Below are positions 43,863-52,071 of a DNA stretch of 64,000 nucleotides, one piece after another. Each line of letters opens with the position of its first letter. Position 1 is the first letter of the stretch. The DNA comes from an uncultured Sinobacteraceae bacterium (GTDB lineage Bacteria; Pseudomonadota; Gammaproteobacteria; Steroidobacterales; Steroidobacteraceae): assembly GCA_937902995.1 (NCBI GenBank), contig CALEKY010000093.1, positions 62,001 to 126,000 on the forward strand, read 5' to 3'. The translations under genes were made by a program, and so were the position numbers. The notes beneath the pieces are model-generated. The model was not told the DNA's origin and made no database searches. It saw only the letters and a list, made by a program, of their open reading frames with translations.

Positions 43863-44242
43863 ACCTTCGTAGCAATCCACCACGTCGTGCCGCCCGCATC
43901 GCGAACGCCGCCGCGCTTGTCTTCGTCTGCTTTCTTTTTCGGCTCTTGCACGGATTTGGCGCCGGCCTCGAGCGCCTTTCGATAGGTCGCATCCACGTCC
44001 GCCACATATATATGTACGTGCGCAGGCACGGCCGGCCATTTCGGCGGTACGGAGTCTGCGATCATGATGACTGTGTCGTCGATGCGCACTTCGGCATGGA
44101 TGAGTCTGCCGTCGTCATCCGGAAAACGACGCAACTCGATTGCATCGAACACATCCTTCAAGAATCGGATCGTCGCATCTGCGCCGTCGACGATGAGGTA
44201 GGGGGAAACAGAGCTGTAACCGGGTGGCTTGTGGGGAGGCAT
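43856..44242 (-). CDS. VOC-family (PhnB/glyoxalase-like) protein
   Basis: 128 residues. SVSPYLIVDGADATIRFLKDVFDA, the IHAEVRIDDTVIMIAD block and HVHIYVADVDATYRKALEAGA are the paired beta-alpha-beta-beta-beta modules of the VOC superfamily, close to the PhnB subgroup. Function is unknown. The ATG at 44242 gives the typical length. A much longer in-frame open reading frame extends upstream through the SRPBCC gene and is rejected as antisense-frame artefact. Confidence 0.85.
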   Translation of the reverse strand: MPPHKPPGYSSVSPYLIVDGADATIRFLKDVFDAIELRRFPDDDGRLIHAEVRIDDTVIMIADSVPPKWPAVPAHVHIYVADVDATYRKALEAGAKSVQEPKKKADEDKRGGVRDAGGTTWWIATKVE

Positions 44243-44333
44243 GAGTGCTCCTGAGAGGTATGGGGCTTGGGGAATGACGCGCGAGGCGCGTCTATGGTTT
44301 CCGAGCGGAGCGAAGCTGCGCAGAGTCGCCGCT

Positions 44334-44369
44334 CCCCAAGGAGAGGCGATCGACGGCGCGCTCCGCGCG
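44334..44369. repeat. REP fragment
   Basis: 36 bases that match 42931-42966 with one difference, beginning CCCCAAGGAGAGGCG. It lies in the 149-base gap between the VOC gene and the SRPBCC gene. Confidence 0.8.
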
Positions 44370-44391
44370 TCGAGCTGTCGCCAGTAGCCTC

Positions 44392-45339
44392 TTACGCTAC
44401 CTTCTTCGCCAACGCCTCCAACAACGTCGTCCAACCTTCGCGTGTCTGTTCCGCCCATTCGGGCGAGAGCTCGTGAGTGAGGGTGAGGTTGCAGCCGATG
44501 CTCGTCGGCAGGATGTCCACGGCAACGCAGTCGACTTGCTCCGAATACTTCGGTACTTGCAGCGTGAACACGAGCCGCCGCGGTCGCTCGAACTCCAGAT
44601 AGCGGCCGCAATGCTCGACTTCCTCGCCGTCGCGAAGGTCTACGATCGAATAGGTTCCGCCGGGCCGCGCGTCGATGTCTGCGCGAGCGATCTTGGTTTG
44701 TGCAGTCGTGAACAACCACTGCGAGGCAATGCGCGGATCGACCCAGGCATCGAATACACGCTCGGGCGGCAGGGAAAAATCGCGGCTGACTCGAACGACG
44801 GCCGACTGGCTCGGAATGCTGCGTTCGTACTCGGCCTCGTTTTTCGTATGAGTGGACCAGAACGGACGCGGCGTGCGGCCGTGCAGGTTGTCGCCGAGGA
44901 TGTCGAGGTGAGTGTGCCAACCGGCGGCAACATCGCAGATCTCCGCTCGGTTCGCCAGTCGACGCTGCGTCACGATGAGCAGGACGTCGGCGCCTTGCGG
45001 TTTGAGCTCGAACGTCACTTCCGAAGCGTCGGATTCTTCGCTCCAGGTGTAGCTGAGCAATCTCGGCGGCTCGACCTGCGTGATGAATCCGTGAACCGTC
45101 ACGCCGTCTTCCATCTCCTTGAAGCGCTCCGGCGTCGGCTCGGCGTGAGGAGATAAATCGGAGTGCTTGAAGTGCAGCTCTACGCGACCGCCGACGCGCA
45201 GATCCATCTCGCCGGTTGCCAGCCATTTGCCGCGCTGTTGCGAGTCCGTGAGGTAGCTCCAAACCCGTTCGATCGGACCGGGCAGCAGACGCTCGATGCG
45301 CAGCGATCCGGGTGCAGTCACTTTGGCGAATTCGTTCAT
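44392..45339 (-). CDS. Tandem SRPBCC (AHSA1-type) protein
   Basis: 315 residues with two AHSA1/START-like domains. Domain 1 (~10-150) has RIERLLPGPIERVWSYLTDSQQRGKWL and the GGRVELHF block. Domain 2 (~180-310) has VSRDFSLPPERVFDAWVDPRIASQWLF and RPGGTYSIVDLRDGEEVEHCGRYLEFE (in pieces). These bind hydrophobic ligands or act as stress-related cofactors. Its start overlaps the ArsR stop by ATGA. The ArsR/SRPBCC pairing is common, with the ArsR-type protein as repressor. Confidence 0.92.
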   Translation of the reverse strand: MNEFAKVTAPGSLRIERLLPGPIERVWSYLTDSQQRGKWLATGEMDLRVGGRVELHFKHSDLSPHAEPTPERFKEMEDGVTVHGFITQVEPPRLLSYTWSEESDASEVTFELKPQGADVLLIVTQRRLANRAEICDVAAGWHTHLDILGDNLHGRTPRPFWSTHTKNEAEYERSIPSQSAVVRVSRDFSLPPERVFDAWVDPRIASQWLFTTAQTKIARADIDARPGGTYSIVDLRDGEEVEHCGRYLEFERPRRLVFTLQVPKYSEQVDCVAVDILPTSIGCNLTLTHELSPEWAEQTREGWTTLLEALAKKVA

Positions 45340-45686
45340 GATTCGGTCTCCCGGTCTCGATCAGGGTGACGCAACAACGCTTCCAATGCCTCGAGGCGTT
45401 CGCTCCAGAAACGTTCGTAGAAGCTGAGCCATTCGTGCGCGCTGCTCAGCGGTTTGGGGTTCAGCCGGCAATAGTGCGTTCGACCTTGTACGGTACGCCG
45501 CACGAGTCCGGCTTGTTCGAGCACTCGAATATGTTTGGAAGCTGCGGCGAGCGACATTTGGAAAGGCTCGGCAAGCTCGCCAACCGTTCGTTCCCCGGAA
45601 GCCAAGCTGCGTAGCATCCGTCGCCGTGTGGGATCGGCGAGAGCGTGAAACACGCGATCGAGGGTTTGAACACTACTGTTAACCAT
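45336..45686 (-). CDS. ArsR-family winged-helix regulator
   Basis: 116 residues. The winged helix spans VFHALADPTRRRMLRSLASGERTVGELAEPFQMSLAAASKHIRVLEQAGLVRR (in pieces: ALADPTRRRML, MSLAAASKHIRVLEQAGL). No metal-binding cysteines are visible, so it belongs to the non-metal ArsR group paired with SRPBCC genes. It is co-translated with the SRPBCC gene. Its promoter overlaps two AACC-N4-GGTT sites. The ATG at 45686 lies at the predicted transcription start, giving a leaderless mRNA. Confidence 0.93.
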   Translation of the reverse strand: MVNSSVQTLDRVFHALADPTRRRMLRSLASGERTVGELAEPFQMSLAAASKHIRVLEQAGLVRRTVQGRTHYCRLNPKPLSSAHEWLSFYERFWSERLEALEALLRHPDRDRETES

Positions 45687-45731
45687 ACGGTTGAATATAC
45701 GCCGATGTCTCTAATAGTCAACCCAATGGTT
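45681..45731 (-). promoter_or_regulatory. ArsR promoter with two operator copies
   Basis: On the minus strand, -35 TTGACT (45716-45721), a 16-base spacer and -10 TATATT (45694-45699) form a strong sigma-70 promoter. Two AACC-N4-GGTT palindromes overlap it: 45681-45692 covers the start codon and 45720-45731 covers the -35. The spacing of the two operators is 39 bases centre to centre. This fits autorepression by the encoded ArsR-type protein. Confidence 0.75.
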
Positions 45732-45985
45732 AACTAACCTTCGAGCAGCACTCCATTCAGGCGCCCGACCCGTACGGCAGGCTACCGGCCACAGCAAGGG
45801 CGCTGGGCTCTGGGCGCTGGGTTAGAGGCGTTGTGCGAACCCCCACCGGCGCATTCGCTCGCGTTGGCTTGATGTGCATGGATGCACGATTGCCGCGAAC
45901 GCAGGACACGTAAGAGCGGCCTCCCGCAAGGGGATAGCGGATTGCCCGCGCATCCGCGCGTCTCGCTCTCTCAGCTGTGAGCATC
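45732..45985. other. Intergenic region with GGGCGCT heptamers
   Basis: Three GG-led heptamers (GGGCGCT, GGGCTCT, GGGCGCT) lie at 45798-45818. No gene is seen. It separates the divergent ArsR and cupin units. Confidence 0.6.
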
Positions 45986-46128
45986 TTGAAATCCGTGGTG
46001 AACAATAAATACAATTGCCATATATAAATGAACAATTAATCGAATTGTTCATTTCAGGATGTGTGGCCGGCGATTCAGCGGTGGGCGGGGACCCAATGTC
46101 GCTCGGCGAAAGAACGGTGAAAGAATTC
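45986..46128 (+). promoter_or_regulatory. Cupin-operon promoter with MocR-type sites and a long palindrome
   Basis: -35 TTGAAA (45986-45991), an 18-base spacer, -10 TACAAT (46010-46015). The 16-base motif GAACAATNNATACAAT (46000-46015) recurs at the hydrolase promoter. Downstream is a perfect palindrome AAATGAACAATT-N5-AATTGTTCATTT (46026-46054) that lies in the 5' leader, either as operator or mRNA hairpin. Confidence 0.65.
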
Positions 46129-46593
46129 ATGTTGAGAGCTCCTCTCGTGGCTAGCGTGGCGCCGCTTCGTATATCTCGTTCCAACTACCCGGAGCCTTTC
46201 GCGAGCCGGATGCGTGGGCGGCACAAGCGACCGCTCGGCGACCTATTCGGCTTGATGAACTTCGGTGTGAATCTCACGATGCTGGAGCCCGGTGCTGTTT
46301 CAGCACTTCAACACGAGCACAGCAAGCGGGATGAATTCATTTACGTGCTCGACGGAGAGCTCGTCGTCGTGAGCGGGGCGGAGGAATGGACCATGAGCGC
46401 CGGATGGTGCGTCGGCTTCGCGGCGGGGAAAGGCAGTCATCATCTCGAGAACCGTTCGAACCGGCCGGCCACCTATTTGGAAGTGGGCGACAGAACGGCG
46501 GGCGACCGCGTCCATTATCCGTTCGACGATCTCGTGGCGGTCTTGGATGGACGCGTGTGGCGCTTCACGCGCAAGAACGGTGAGAGTTACTGA
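46129..46593 (+). CDS. Cupin-domain protein
   Basis: 154 residues from the ATG at 46129. The domain begins YPEPFASRMRGRHKRPLGDLFGLMNFGVNL, then HEHSKRDEFIYVLDGELVVV carries the metal-site His pair and Glu, and GKGSHHLENRS the late His. It is a single-domain cupin of unknown substrate. An ATG at 46096 is an alternative, preceded by GGGGA. It is first of a three-gene operon and four bases before the GST gene. Confidence 0.85.
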   Translation: MLRAPLVASVAPLRISRSNYPEPFASRMRGRHKRPLGDLFGLMNFGVNLTMLEPGAVSALQHEHSKRDEFIYVLDGELVVVSGAEEWTMSAGWCVGFAAGKGSHHLENRSNRPATYLEVGDRTAGDRVHYPFDDLVAVLDGRVWRFTRKNGESY

Positions 46594-46596
46594 GCC

Positions 46597-47247
46597 ATGA
46601 AACTCGTCGGTGCGCTTTCCTCCCCTTACACGAGACGCGTTGCGATCAGCTTGTCGGAGCTCGGCGTCGCTTTCGAGCACGAGTCGGTCTCGGTGTTCGA
46701 CGAGCTGAACAAGTTCAGAGGGATCAATCCGGTCGTCAGAGCACCCACCGTCTTCCTCGACGACGGTACGATGCTGATGGAGTCGAACGTCATCATCGAG
46801 TACTTCGAGCGCACGACGGGTGAGCGCAGTCTCTGGCCGCGCGATGACTTCGCGCGGCGTCGTGGCACGGCTCTCCTCGGTCTGGCGCAAACCGCTTGCG
46901 ACAAAGCCGTTCAGCTCGTTTACGAACGCGAGCTCCGGCCGGTAGAGAAGCAATTTCAAGATTGGCAGGATCGAGTTGCCGCGCAAGTTGCGGCTGCGTG
47001 CGAGCTACTCGAGAGACAGATCGAAGCCGCGAGTCTGTGGCTGTCGCGAGACCGTTTGACACAAGCGGGGATTACGCTCGCGGTCGTTGGCACTTTCATG
47101 CAGCATCGTATTCCGGACGTCTTGGCTCGCTGCACGCTACCGAAATTGTTCGCGTTCCGTGAAGAAGCCGAAGGGCTTGCGGTGTTTCGTCGCTGGCCGC
47201 AACCCGCGCCGGCTGCGTCCTTCGCAAGGTTTACGCTTTGGTCATGA
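46597..47247 (+). CDS. Glutathione S-transferase family protein
   Basis: 216 residues. The N-terminal thioredoxin-like domain is KLVGALSSPYTRRVAISLSELGVAFEH with a Ser active-site position and MESNVIIEYFE (Glu-Ser glutathione site). The helical C-terminal domain follows from residue ~85. It conjugates or removes glutathione from an unknown electrophile. Its stop overlaps the start of the dehydrogenase gene by ATGA. Confidence 0.9.
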   Translation: MKLVGALSSPYTRRVAISLSELGVAFEHESVSVFDELNKFRGINPVVRAPTVFLDDGTMLMESNVIIEYFERTTGERSLWPRDDFARRRGTALLGLAQTACDKAVQLVYERELRPVEKQFQDWQDRVAAQVAAACELLERQIEAASLWLSRDRLTQAGITLAVVGTFMQHRIPDVLARCTLPKLFAFREEAEGLAVFRRWPQPAPAASFARFTLWS

Positions 47248-48131
47248 CGGCGACTGGCTTCATCGGCATCGGTCTCATGGGACAGCCGATGTCCGTCAAC
47301 CTCGCGCGTGCCCAGGTACATCTGAAGGTGTGGAATCGCACGCCCGAGAAACTTGCGCCTGTGATCGCCGCAGGCGCAGAGCCGGTTAGTGACGTCGAGG
47401 ACATTTTCGCGAGCTGCGAATCGATCTTCCTGATGCTTTCGAGCGCAGCAGCGGTCGATGCCGTGCTCGGGCGAGGCGACGAGCGATTTCGCAAGCGGGT
47501 GTCCGGTAAGTTGATCATCAATACGGCCACGGTGCGTCCGGAGTATTCGATTGCGCTGGCTTCGGAAATCAAATCGGCCGGAGGACGTTACGTAGAAGCT
47601 CCCGTTTCCGGTTCTCGACAACAAGCCCAAGAGCGACGGCTCGTCGCAATGCTGGCCGGCGAGGCCGCGGATGTCGCCGCTGCACACAACTTGTTGCGGC
47701 ACATGTGCAAGGACATGTTCGACTGCGGTCCCATACCGGGCGCATTGAAGATGAAGCTGGCCGTCAATCTGTACATGATCGTGATGGTCACCGGGCTCGT
47801 GGAAGCGTTTCATTTCGCCGAGCGTGCCGGCATCGACCTCAACGCCTTTCGCGACGTCCTCGCGGCAAGCCCGATGGCCAGCAACGTTTCGCAGGTGAAA
47901 GCGCAGAAGCTGGCAGCAAAAGATTGGCAGCCCCAAGCGGCGATTGCGGATGTGCTCAACAACATCGACTTGATCGGCGAAGCGACCGTCGCCGCCGGTG
48001 CTGTATCGCCCCTATTGCGAACGTGTCGCGGGCTCTACGCATCGGCGAAGGAATTGAGTTCGGGGGCGCAGGACATGGTCGCCGTGAGAGCGGCGCTCGA
48101 TCGATCCGTCGCGGCACGATGGCACGCGTAA
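47244..48131 (+). CDS. NAD(P)-dependent beta-hydroxyacid dehydrogenase-like protein
   Basis: 295 residues. Rossmann motif GFIGIGLMGQPMSVNLARA, hydroxyacid-dehydrogenase block YVEAPVSGSRQQA (~110-122) and the catalytic Lys in GALKMKLAVNLYM. The fold is that of 3-hydroxyisobutyrate/tartronate semialdehyde reductases. Substrate unknown. It is the third gene of the cupin-GST operon and is followed, after ~90 bases, by the MocR gene in the same direction. Confidence 0.9.
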   Translation: MTATGFIGIGLMGQPMSVNLARAQVHLKVWNRTPEKLAPVIAAGAEPVSDVEDIFASCESIFLMLSSAAAVDAVLGRGDERFRKRVSGKLIINTATVRPEYSIALASEIKSAGGRYVEAPVSGSRQQAQERRLVAMLAGEAADVAAAHNLLRHMCKDMFDCGPIPGALKMKLAVNLYMIVMVTGLVEAFHFAERAGIDLNAFRDVLAASPMASNVSQVKAQKLAAKDWQPQAAIADVLNNIDLIGEATVAAGAVSPLLRTCRGLYASAKELSSGAQDMVAVRAALDRSVAARWHA

Positions 48132-48187
48132 TGGCCGCACTCGCCGGCCCTCATTCGGTGGGCCGGTCCGCACGCTATCGGCACGTG

Positions 48188-48208
48188 ATACAATTTCGAA
48201 AATTGTAT
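48188..48208 (+). promoter_or_regulatory. Predicted MocR autoregulatory operator
   Basis: Perfect palindrome ATACAATTT-N3-AAATTGTAT directly upstream of the mocR start. It contains TACAAT, which may be its -10. ATACAAT is shared with the promoters of the cupin operon and the hydrolase gene. Confidence 0.6.
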
Positions 48209-48219
48209 TGCGAGCGACC

Positions 48220-49584
48220 GTGGCCAGAGCTTCGAGAGCGAAAATCCGACTGGCTGACACGCCGGGCGCGCTTCACGAGCGACTGGCGAGCGCCGTCGAG
48301 CAATGGATCCGGGAGGAGCGCTTCCAGCCGGGCGATCGTTTGCCGACGCATCGAGAAATCGCGCGGCAAGCGGGCGTTTCCATCGGTACGGTAACGAAGG
48401 CGCTGGATCTGCTCGGTCATCGCGGCATCCTGCGCGGAGAAGTCGGCCGCGGCACGTTCGTCAACGACACCCGCATTGCCTCTGCTTCGTCCAGGGACGG
48501 CGTCGTCGACTTGGCGATCAACGGTCCGCCGCATGTGATCCCCGAAGAGACATTTCGGGCCGCCGCCGAGCGCGCCATGCGCAATTCGCTTTCGCTGCCG
48601 CACGGCGGCTATGCGAGCCAGCGCGGTACGACGCAACAGCGCCGCGTGTTCGCTGATTGGTTGGCGCGCACACGGCTCGAGGTGTCCGAAGACGATCTGA
48701 TCTTGAGCGTGGGCGTGCAGCACGGAGTCCACCTTGCGTTTCAGGACCTGCGCGCAGCTTCGCGTGTGATCGTCACAGAGAGCTCCACGTATCCAGGTGC
48801 GATCGCCGCTGCACGTGCGCTGGGCATGCAAATGGTTCCAGTGCGGCACGACGACGACGGCATGCTCGCGCGCGATCTCGATCGCGCGCTGCGGGAGAGC
48901 GGAGCAAAGATCGTCTATCTCACGCCCGTCAGTCACAACCCGCTCGGTTTCGAGATCGGCAGAGAACGCCGACGCGAGCTGCTCGCCGTCATCGAGAAAC
49001 ACGATGCGTGGATCGTCGAAGACGACATTTATTCCATCTATTCCGCAAAGAACGGGCCCACGTTCAAAGAGCTTGCGCCCGAGCGCACGTACTATCTCAA
49101 CGGCATCTCGAAATGTTTGACGCCGCTCATCCGTGTGGGGGTGATTGCGCCGCCGCGAAGCCGTCGTGCTGAGATTGCCAGCGCTTTGCGTGCGGAAGTC
49201 TGGGGACCCGCGCCCTACGGCGTGGAGATGGCGTGCGCATTGCTGGAGCTCGGCGCCGATTCGACGGTGGCCGCGATCCTTCGTTCAGAAGCAAAGGCAC
49301 GCATTCAATTGGCGAAGCGCGTACTCGGGTTGGGTTCAGTGCCAATGCCGGAAGGCGCGCCGCACTTGTGGCTGCCGATGAACCCGGCGCGCGCAGAAAA
49401 GCTCGCAAGGCTAGCGGCAGAGCGGGGCGTTCGGCTGACGCCGCCCGACGCATCGTTCGTCGGCGGCGACTTCGGCGGCGGTGTCAGGCTCTCGATCATG
49501 GCCACGCTGACTCGCGACGAGTTGGAAAAAGCCTTGCGCACGATCGCCTCCTTGCTCAACGAGCCCGAAGAAGTGATCGTTTGA
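48220..49584 (+). CDS. MocR/GabR-type regulator (GntR helix-turn-helix fused to aminotransferase fold)
   Basis: 454 residues from a GTG at 48220; a TTG at 48208 is an alternative. The N-terminal GntR winged helix is LASAVEQWIREERFQPGDRLPTHREIARQAGVSIGTVTKALDLL (in pieces). Residues ~95-454 resemble class I aminotransferases; the likely PLP Lys is in NGISKCLTPLIRVG (~298). It probably senses PLP plus an amine or amino acid. Autoregulation is suggested by the palindrome at 48188. Its operators also appear upstream of the cupin operon and the hydrolase gene. Confidence 0.92.
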   Translation: MARASRAKIRLADTPGALHERLASAVEQWIREERFQPGDRLPTHREIARQAGVSIGTVTKALDLLGHRGILRGEVGRGTFVNDTRIASASSRDGVVDLAINGPPHVIPEETFRAAAERAMRNSLSLPHGGYASQRGTTQQRRVFADWLARTRLEVSEDDLILSVGVQHGVHLAFQDLRAASRVIVTESSTYPGAIAAARALGMQMVPVRHDDDGMLARDLDRALRESGAKIVYLTPVSHNPLGFEIGRERRRELLAVIEKHDAWIVEDDIYSIYSAKNGPTFKELAPERTYYLNGISKCLTPLIRVGVIAPPRSRRAEIASALRAEVWGPAPYGVEMACALLELGADSTVAAILRSEAKARIQLAKRVLGLGSVPMPEGAPHLWLPMNPARAEKLARLAAERGVRLTPPDASFVGGDFGGGVRLSIMATLTRDELEKALRTIASLLNEPEEVIV

Positions 49585-49759
49585 CCGGCGGGTGAAAGCA
49601 GCCGCAGTAGCGCGGCTGAATTCCTTCGATTCCCAAGCTCCGTTCAGTACACCGTGCTGCGCACGCCGAGGCGCGGCCATTCCCGTCCATCGCGGCTGAG
49701 ATCGACGAGTTACCGCCTGTGACCTTGCGGGACTCCAGTGAACATTGTGGACTGATAAT

Positions 49760-49775
49760 GAACAATTGATACAAT
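49760..49775 (+). promoter_or_regulatory. MocR-type direct-repeat site at the hydrolase promoter
   Basis: GAACAATNNATACAAT, identical in sequence and spacing to 46000-46015. TACAAT may be the -10, with TTGTGG 19 bases upstream as a weak -35. The hydrolase ATG is 30 bases downstream. Confidence 0.6.
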
Positions 49776-49804
49776 AGTGATGCTTGTAATGCTCCGAGGT
49801 AGCG

Positions 49805-50872
49805 ATGGTGCAGTGTCAGCAGCGTGCAGGCGCACACGGGTCCGCTGTTAGCGAAACGGCCTCCGCAATCCAGCCGAGAAGCATGACGTTTCGCTGTGCC
49901 GACGGCGTCACGCTCAGCGGACATCTGTGGGCGCGGCCGGCTGCATCGGCTGTCGTCATCGTGAATCCAGCAACCGGAGTTCGCGCTCGCTATTACCACC
50001 GCTATGCCAGCTTCCTCGCCGAGCATGGCTTCGAAGTCATCACATACGACTATCGCGGCATCGGCGAATCGCGCTCGCAAGATCTCAGGCGCTGCGATTT
50101 CCGCTGGAGCGATTGGGGAACGAAAGATTTCGCTGCAGTGTTCGAAGCTGCCGAACGTCTTGCCGAAGGTCGACCGACGATGGTCGTCGGTCACAGCATC
50201 GGCGGTTTCCTGCCCGGGCTCGCGCCAGGATTCGATCGATGCTCGGCATTCCTCAGCGTCGGCGGTCAGTTTGCCTATTACCGCGACTACGCGCCGGACA
50301 GTCGCTTCAAGAACATCCTGAAGTGGCACTTCGTCATGCCGGCGCTTACAGCAGTGTGCGGATACTTTCCGGGACGCCGGCTAGGTTGGCTCGAAGACCT
50401 TCCTGCGGGCGTTGCATTCGAATGGGCATTCCGCGGCGCGCGAGTTGAGGAGAGCTTTCCGAAGGAGCAGCGGCGGGAGATCATCGCGCGCCTTGCGGCA
50501 TTTCGCGGCCCGTTGCTGGCTGTATCGCCGACCGACGACGCGTATGCGACACTACCCGCGATCAATCGTGCGCTGGCGTATTACGCCGGTGCCGACAAAC
50601 GCATCATGCTGATCTCGCCGAGCGATCTCGGCGTGGAGCGCATCGGCCACTTCGATTTGTTTCACTCGAAGCATCGCGATGGATTTTGGCGTGCAACACT
50701 CGAGTGGTTGGCCAGCCGCGGTCGCGCGAAGCAGCTTACGGGACTAAGAGCAGCCTTGCGTATGGGAGAGAGCAAACAGCTTGGATTGTGTGCGTGCGGA
50801 AATCCGAGCGGATGGTGGTGGCGGGGATTCATTCGGCCGCAAAGTTCGTTTACGTGCCGGTTTGCTCGATGA
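49805..50872 (+). CDS. Alpha/beta-hydrolase
   Basis: 355 residues. The start at 49805 follows GAGGT. The core (~30-310) has YDYRGIGESRSQDL, nucleophile GHSIGG (Ser131) and a terminal His in RIGHFDLF. It resembles the predicted hydrolase group COG4757. The first 26 residues and the last ~40 (LGLCACGNPSGWWWRGF) look unlike the family and may be an extension into non-coding sequence. It is likely under MocR control through the site at 49760. Confidence 0.85.
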   Translation: MVQCQQRAGAHGSAVSETASAIQPRSMTFRCADGVTLSGHLWARPAASAVVIVNPATGVRARYYHRYASFLAEHGFEVITYDYRGIGESRSQDLRRCDFRWSDWGTKDFAAVFEAAERLAEGRPTMVVGHSIGGFLPGLAPGFDRCSAFLSVGGQFAYYRDYAPDSRFKNILKWHFVMPALTAVCGYFPGRRLGWLEDLPAGVAFEWAFRGARVEESFPKEQRREIIARLAAFRGPLLAVSPTDDAYATLPAINRALAYYAGADKRIMLISPSDLGVERIGHFDLFHSKHRDGFWRATLEWLASRGRAKQLTGLRAALRMGESKQLGLCACGNPSGWWWRGFIRPQSSFTCRFAR

Positions 50873-50875
50873 AGT

Positions 50876-50912
50876 GAAAAGAAGAGGAGCCCGGCCTTTT
50901 GACCGGGCCCCT
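50876..50912 (-). terminator. Terminator of the SPFH gene
   Basis: A nine-bp stem with one G.U pair, GGGGCCCGG/CCGGGCTCC, is followed on the minus strand by TCTTCTTTTC. It lies 20-55 bases past the stop of the leftward stomatin-like gene. Confidence 0.7.
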
Positions 50913-50931
50913 GTAATGTTGCCGTGCGCAT

Positions 50932-52071
50932 TCAGTTCGCAGGCACCTTGATGCGCACGACGTCCTTGAGCACGCCGTCGAGACCGCCGAAGACGGTCAG
51001 CTTGTCGACCTTCTCCGTGATCTTCTCCAGCGTCTCGAGCTCCTTCAAACGCAACAGCGTCGGGTTCTCGTCCATGAGTCGAGCGGTGTTCAGGAGCGAA
51101 CGCGTTGCCGCGGTCTCTTCGCGACGCTTGATCAGGTTCGCCTGCGCGGCCTTCTCGGCTTCCACCACTCGGTTGAGAATGTCCTTCATCTCACCCGGCA
51201 GGATCACGTCCTTGATACCTACGCTCGCGAGCTTGATGCCGTGCGGCTCGATCTTGCTGCGCGCGGACGTCTGAATCTCTCGATCCAAATCGCCCTTCGC
51301 GCTCAGCAACTCATCGAGCGTGCGGCTGCCGACCGCCTCGCGCAGCGCGAATTGCAGCTCCTTGTAGACGTACTCCACGAAGTTCTGCAGTTGCGTGCGC
51401 GCCTGCACGATGTCAACGACCTGCCACAAGGCAGTGAGGTTGATGCGCAGGCTGACCTTGTCCTTGGTCAGGATGTCCTGACCCGAGACTTCCATGGTCT
51501 GGACGCGACGATCGACGAGCTCGACCTTGACCGTGCGCTGGAATTTCCAGAACACGTGCAGGCCGGGTTCGAGCAGCTTCACGAACTTGCCGTCGATGAT
51601 CAGCAAGGCGACCGACGTATCGGGCACCTCGACCGAGCTCACGGCATCCGACACATGCAATGCGAGCGGTGCGCGGGCGAGTAGCTTTGCGACGTGAGCC
51701 GGCACTTCCGGATCGGCGGCGAGATCGATCTTCTCGACCTTCACTTCGATCGGGCCCTTCCAATAGAGCTGACGCTTACCTGGTGCGAGCACGCCCGCCA
51801 GATTGCCGTTCTTGTAAACAAGACCCGCTTCGCTATCCGTGAGCTCGACGATGTCGAAGTATTTCTCCATCGTCTCGCGCGCTTCCGTGAGCAGGAAGTC
51901 GACACGTGCGTTCTCGAACTCCGGGACGGTCAGATCATAGAGTTGTGCCTGAATGTCGCTCATCGGCGCAATGAGCCAGTGCTTGCCCGGCTCCAGCACT
52001 CCCGCAAAGATCCTGTTCTTCCAAACCAGTGCACGTTCATGCTGGGCGACAGTGATGCGCATGATGGCCAT
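50932..52071 (-). CDS. SPFH/Band 7 (stomatin/slipin-like) protein with triplicated beta motif
   Basis: 379 residues. The start at 52071 has GAGGAGA upstream. Residues ~180-330 are the SPFH domain (TMEVSGQDILTKDKVSLRINLTALWQV and a long helix KGDLDREIQTSARSKIEPHGIKLASVGIKDVILPGEM). Before it, three copies of a short beta motif occur: FAGVLEPGKHW (22-32), LAGVLAPGKRQLYW (91-104), VKLLEPGLHVFW (164-175). Such proteins organise membranes or protease partners. No hydrophobic anchor is obvious at the N-terminus, so membrane attachment is unclear. It is a single gene. Confidence 0.88.
   Translation of the reverse strand: MAIMRITVAQHERALVWKNRIFAGVLEPGKHWLIAPMSDIQAQLYDLTVPEFENARVDFLLTEARETMEKYFDIVELTDSEAGLVYKNGNLAGVLAPGKRQLYWKGPIEVKVEKIDLAADPEVPAHVAKLLARAPLALHVSDAVSSVEVPDTSVALLIIDGKFVKLLEPGLHVFWKFQRTVKVELVDRRVQTMEVSGQDILTKDKVSLRINLTALWQVVDIVQARTQLQNFVEYVYKELQFALREAVGSRTLDELLSAKGDLDREIQTSARSKIEPHGIKLASVGIKDVILPGEMKDILNRVVEAEKAAQANLIKRREETAATRSLLNTARLMDENPTLLRLKELETLEKITEKVDKLTVFGGLDGVLKDVVRIKVPAN

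Noticed and set aside
44243..45262. Upstream extension of the VOC gene frame
   Set aside because: It overlaps the SRPBCC gene in another frame and shows no domain; the VOC domain starts at 44242.
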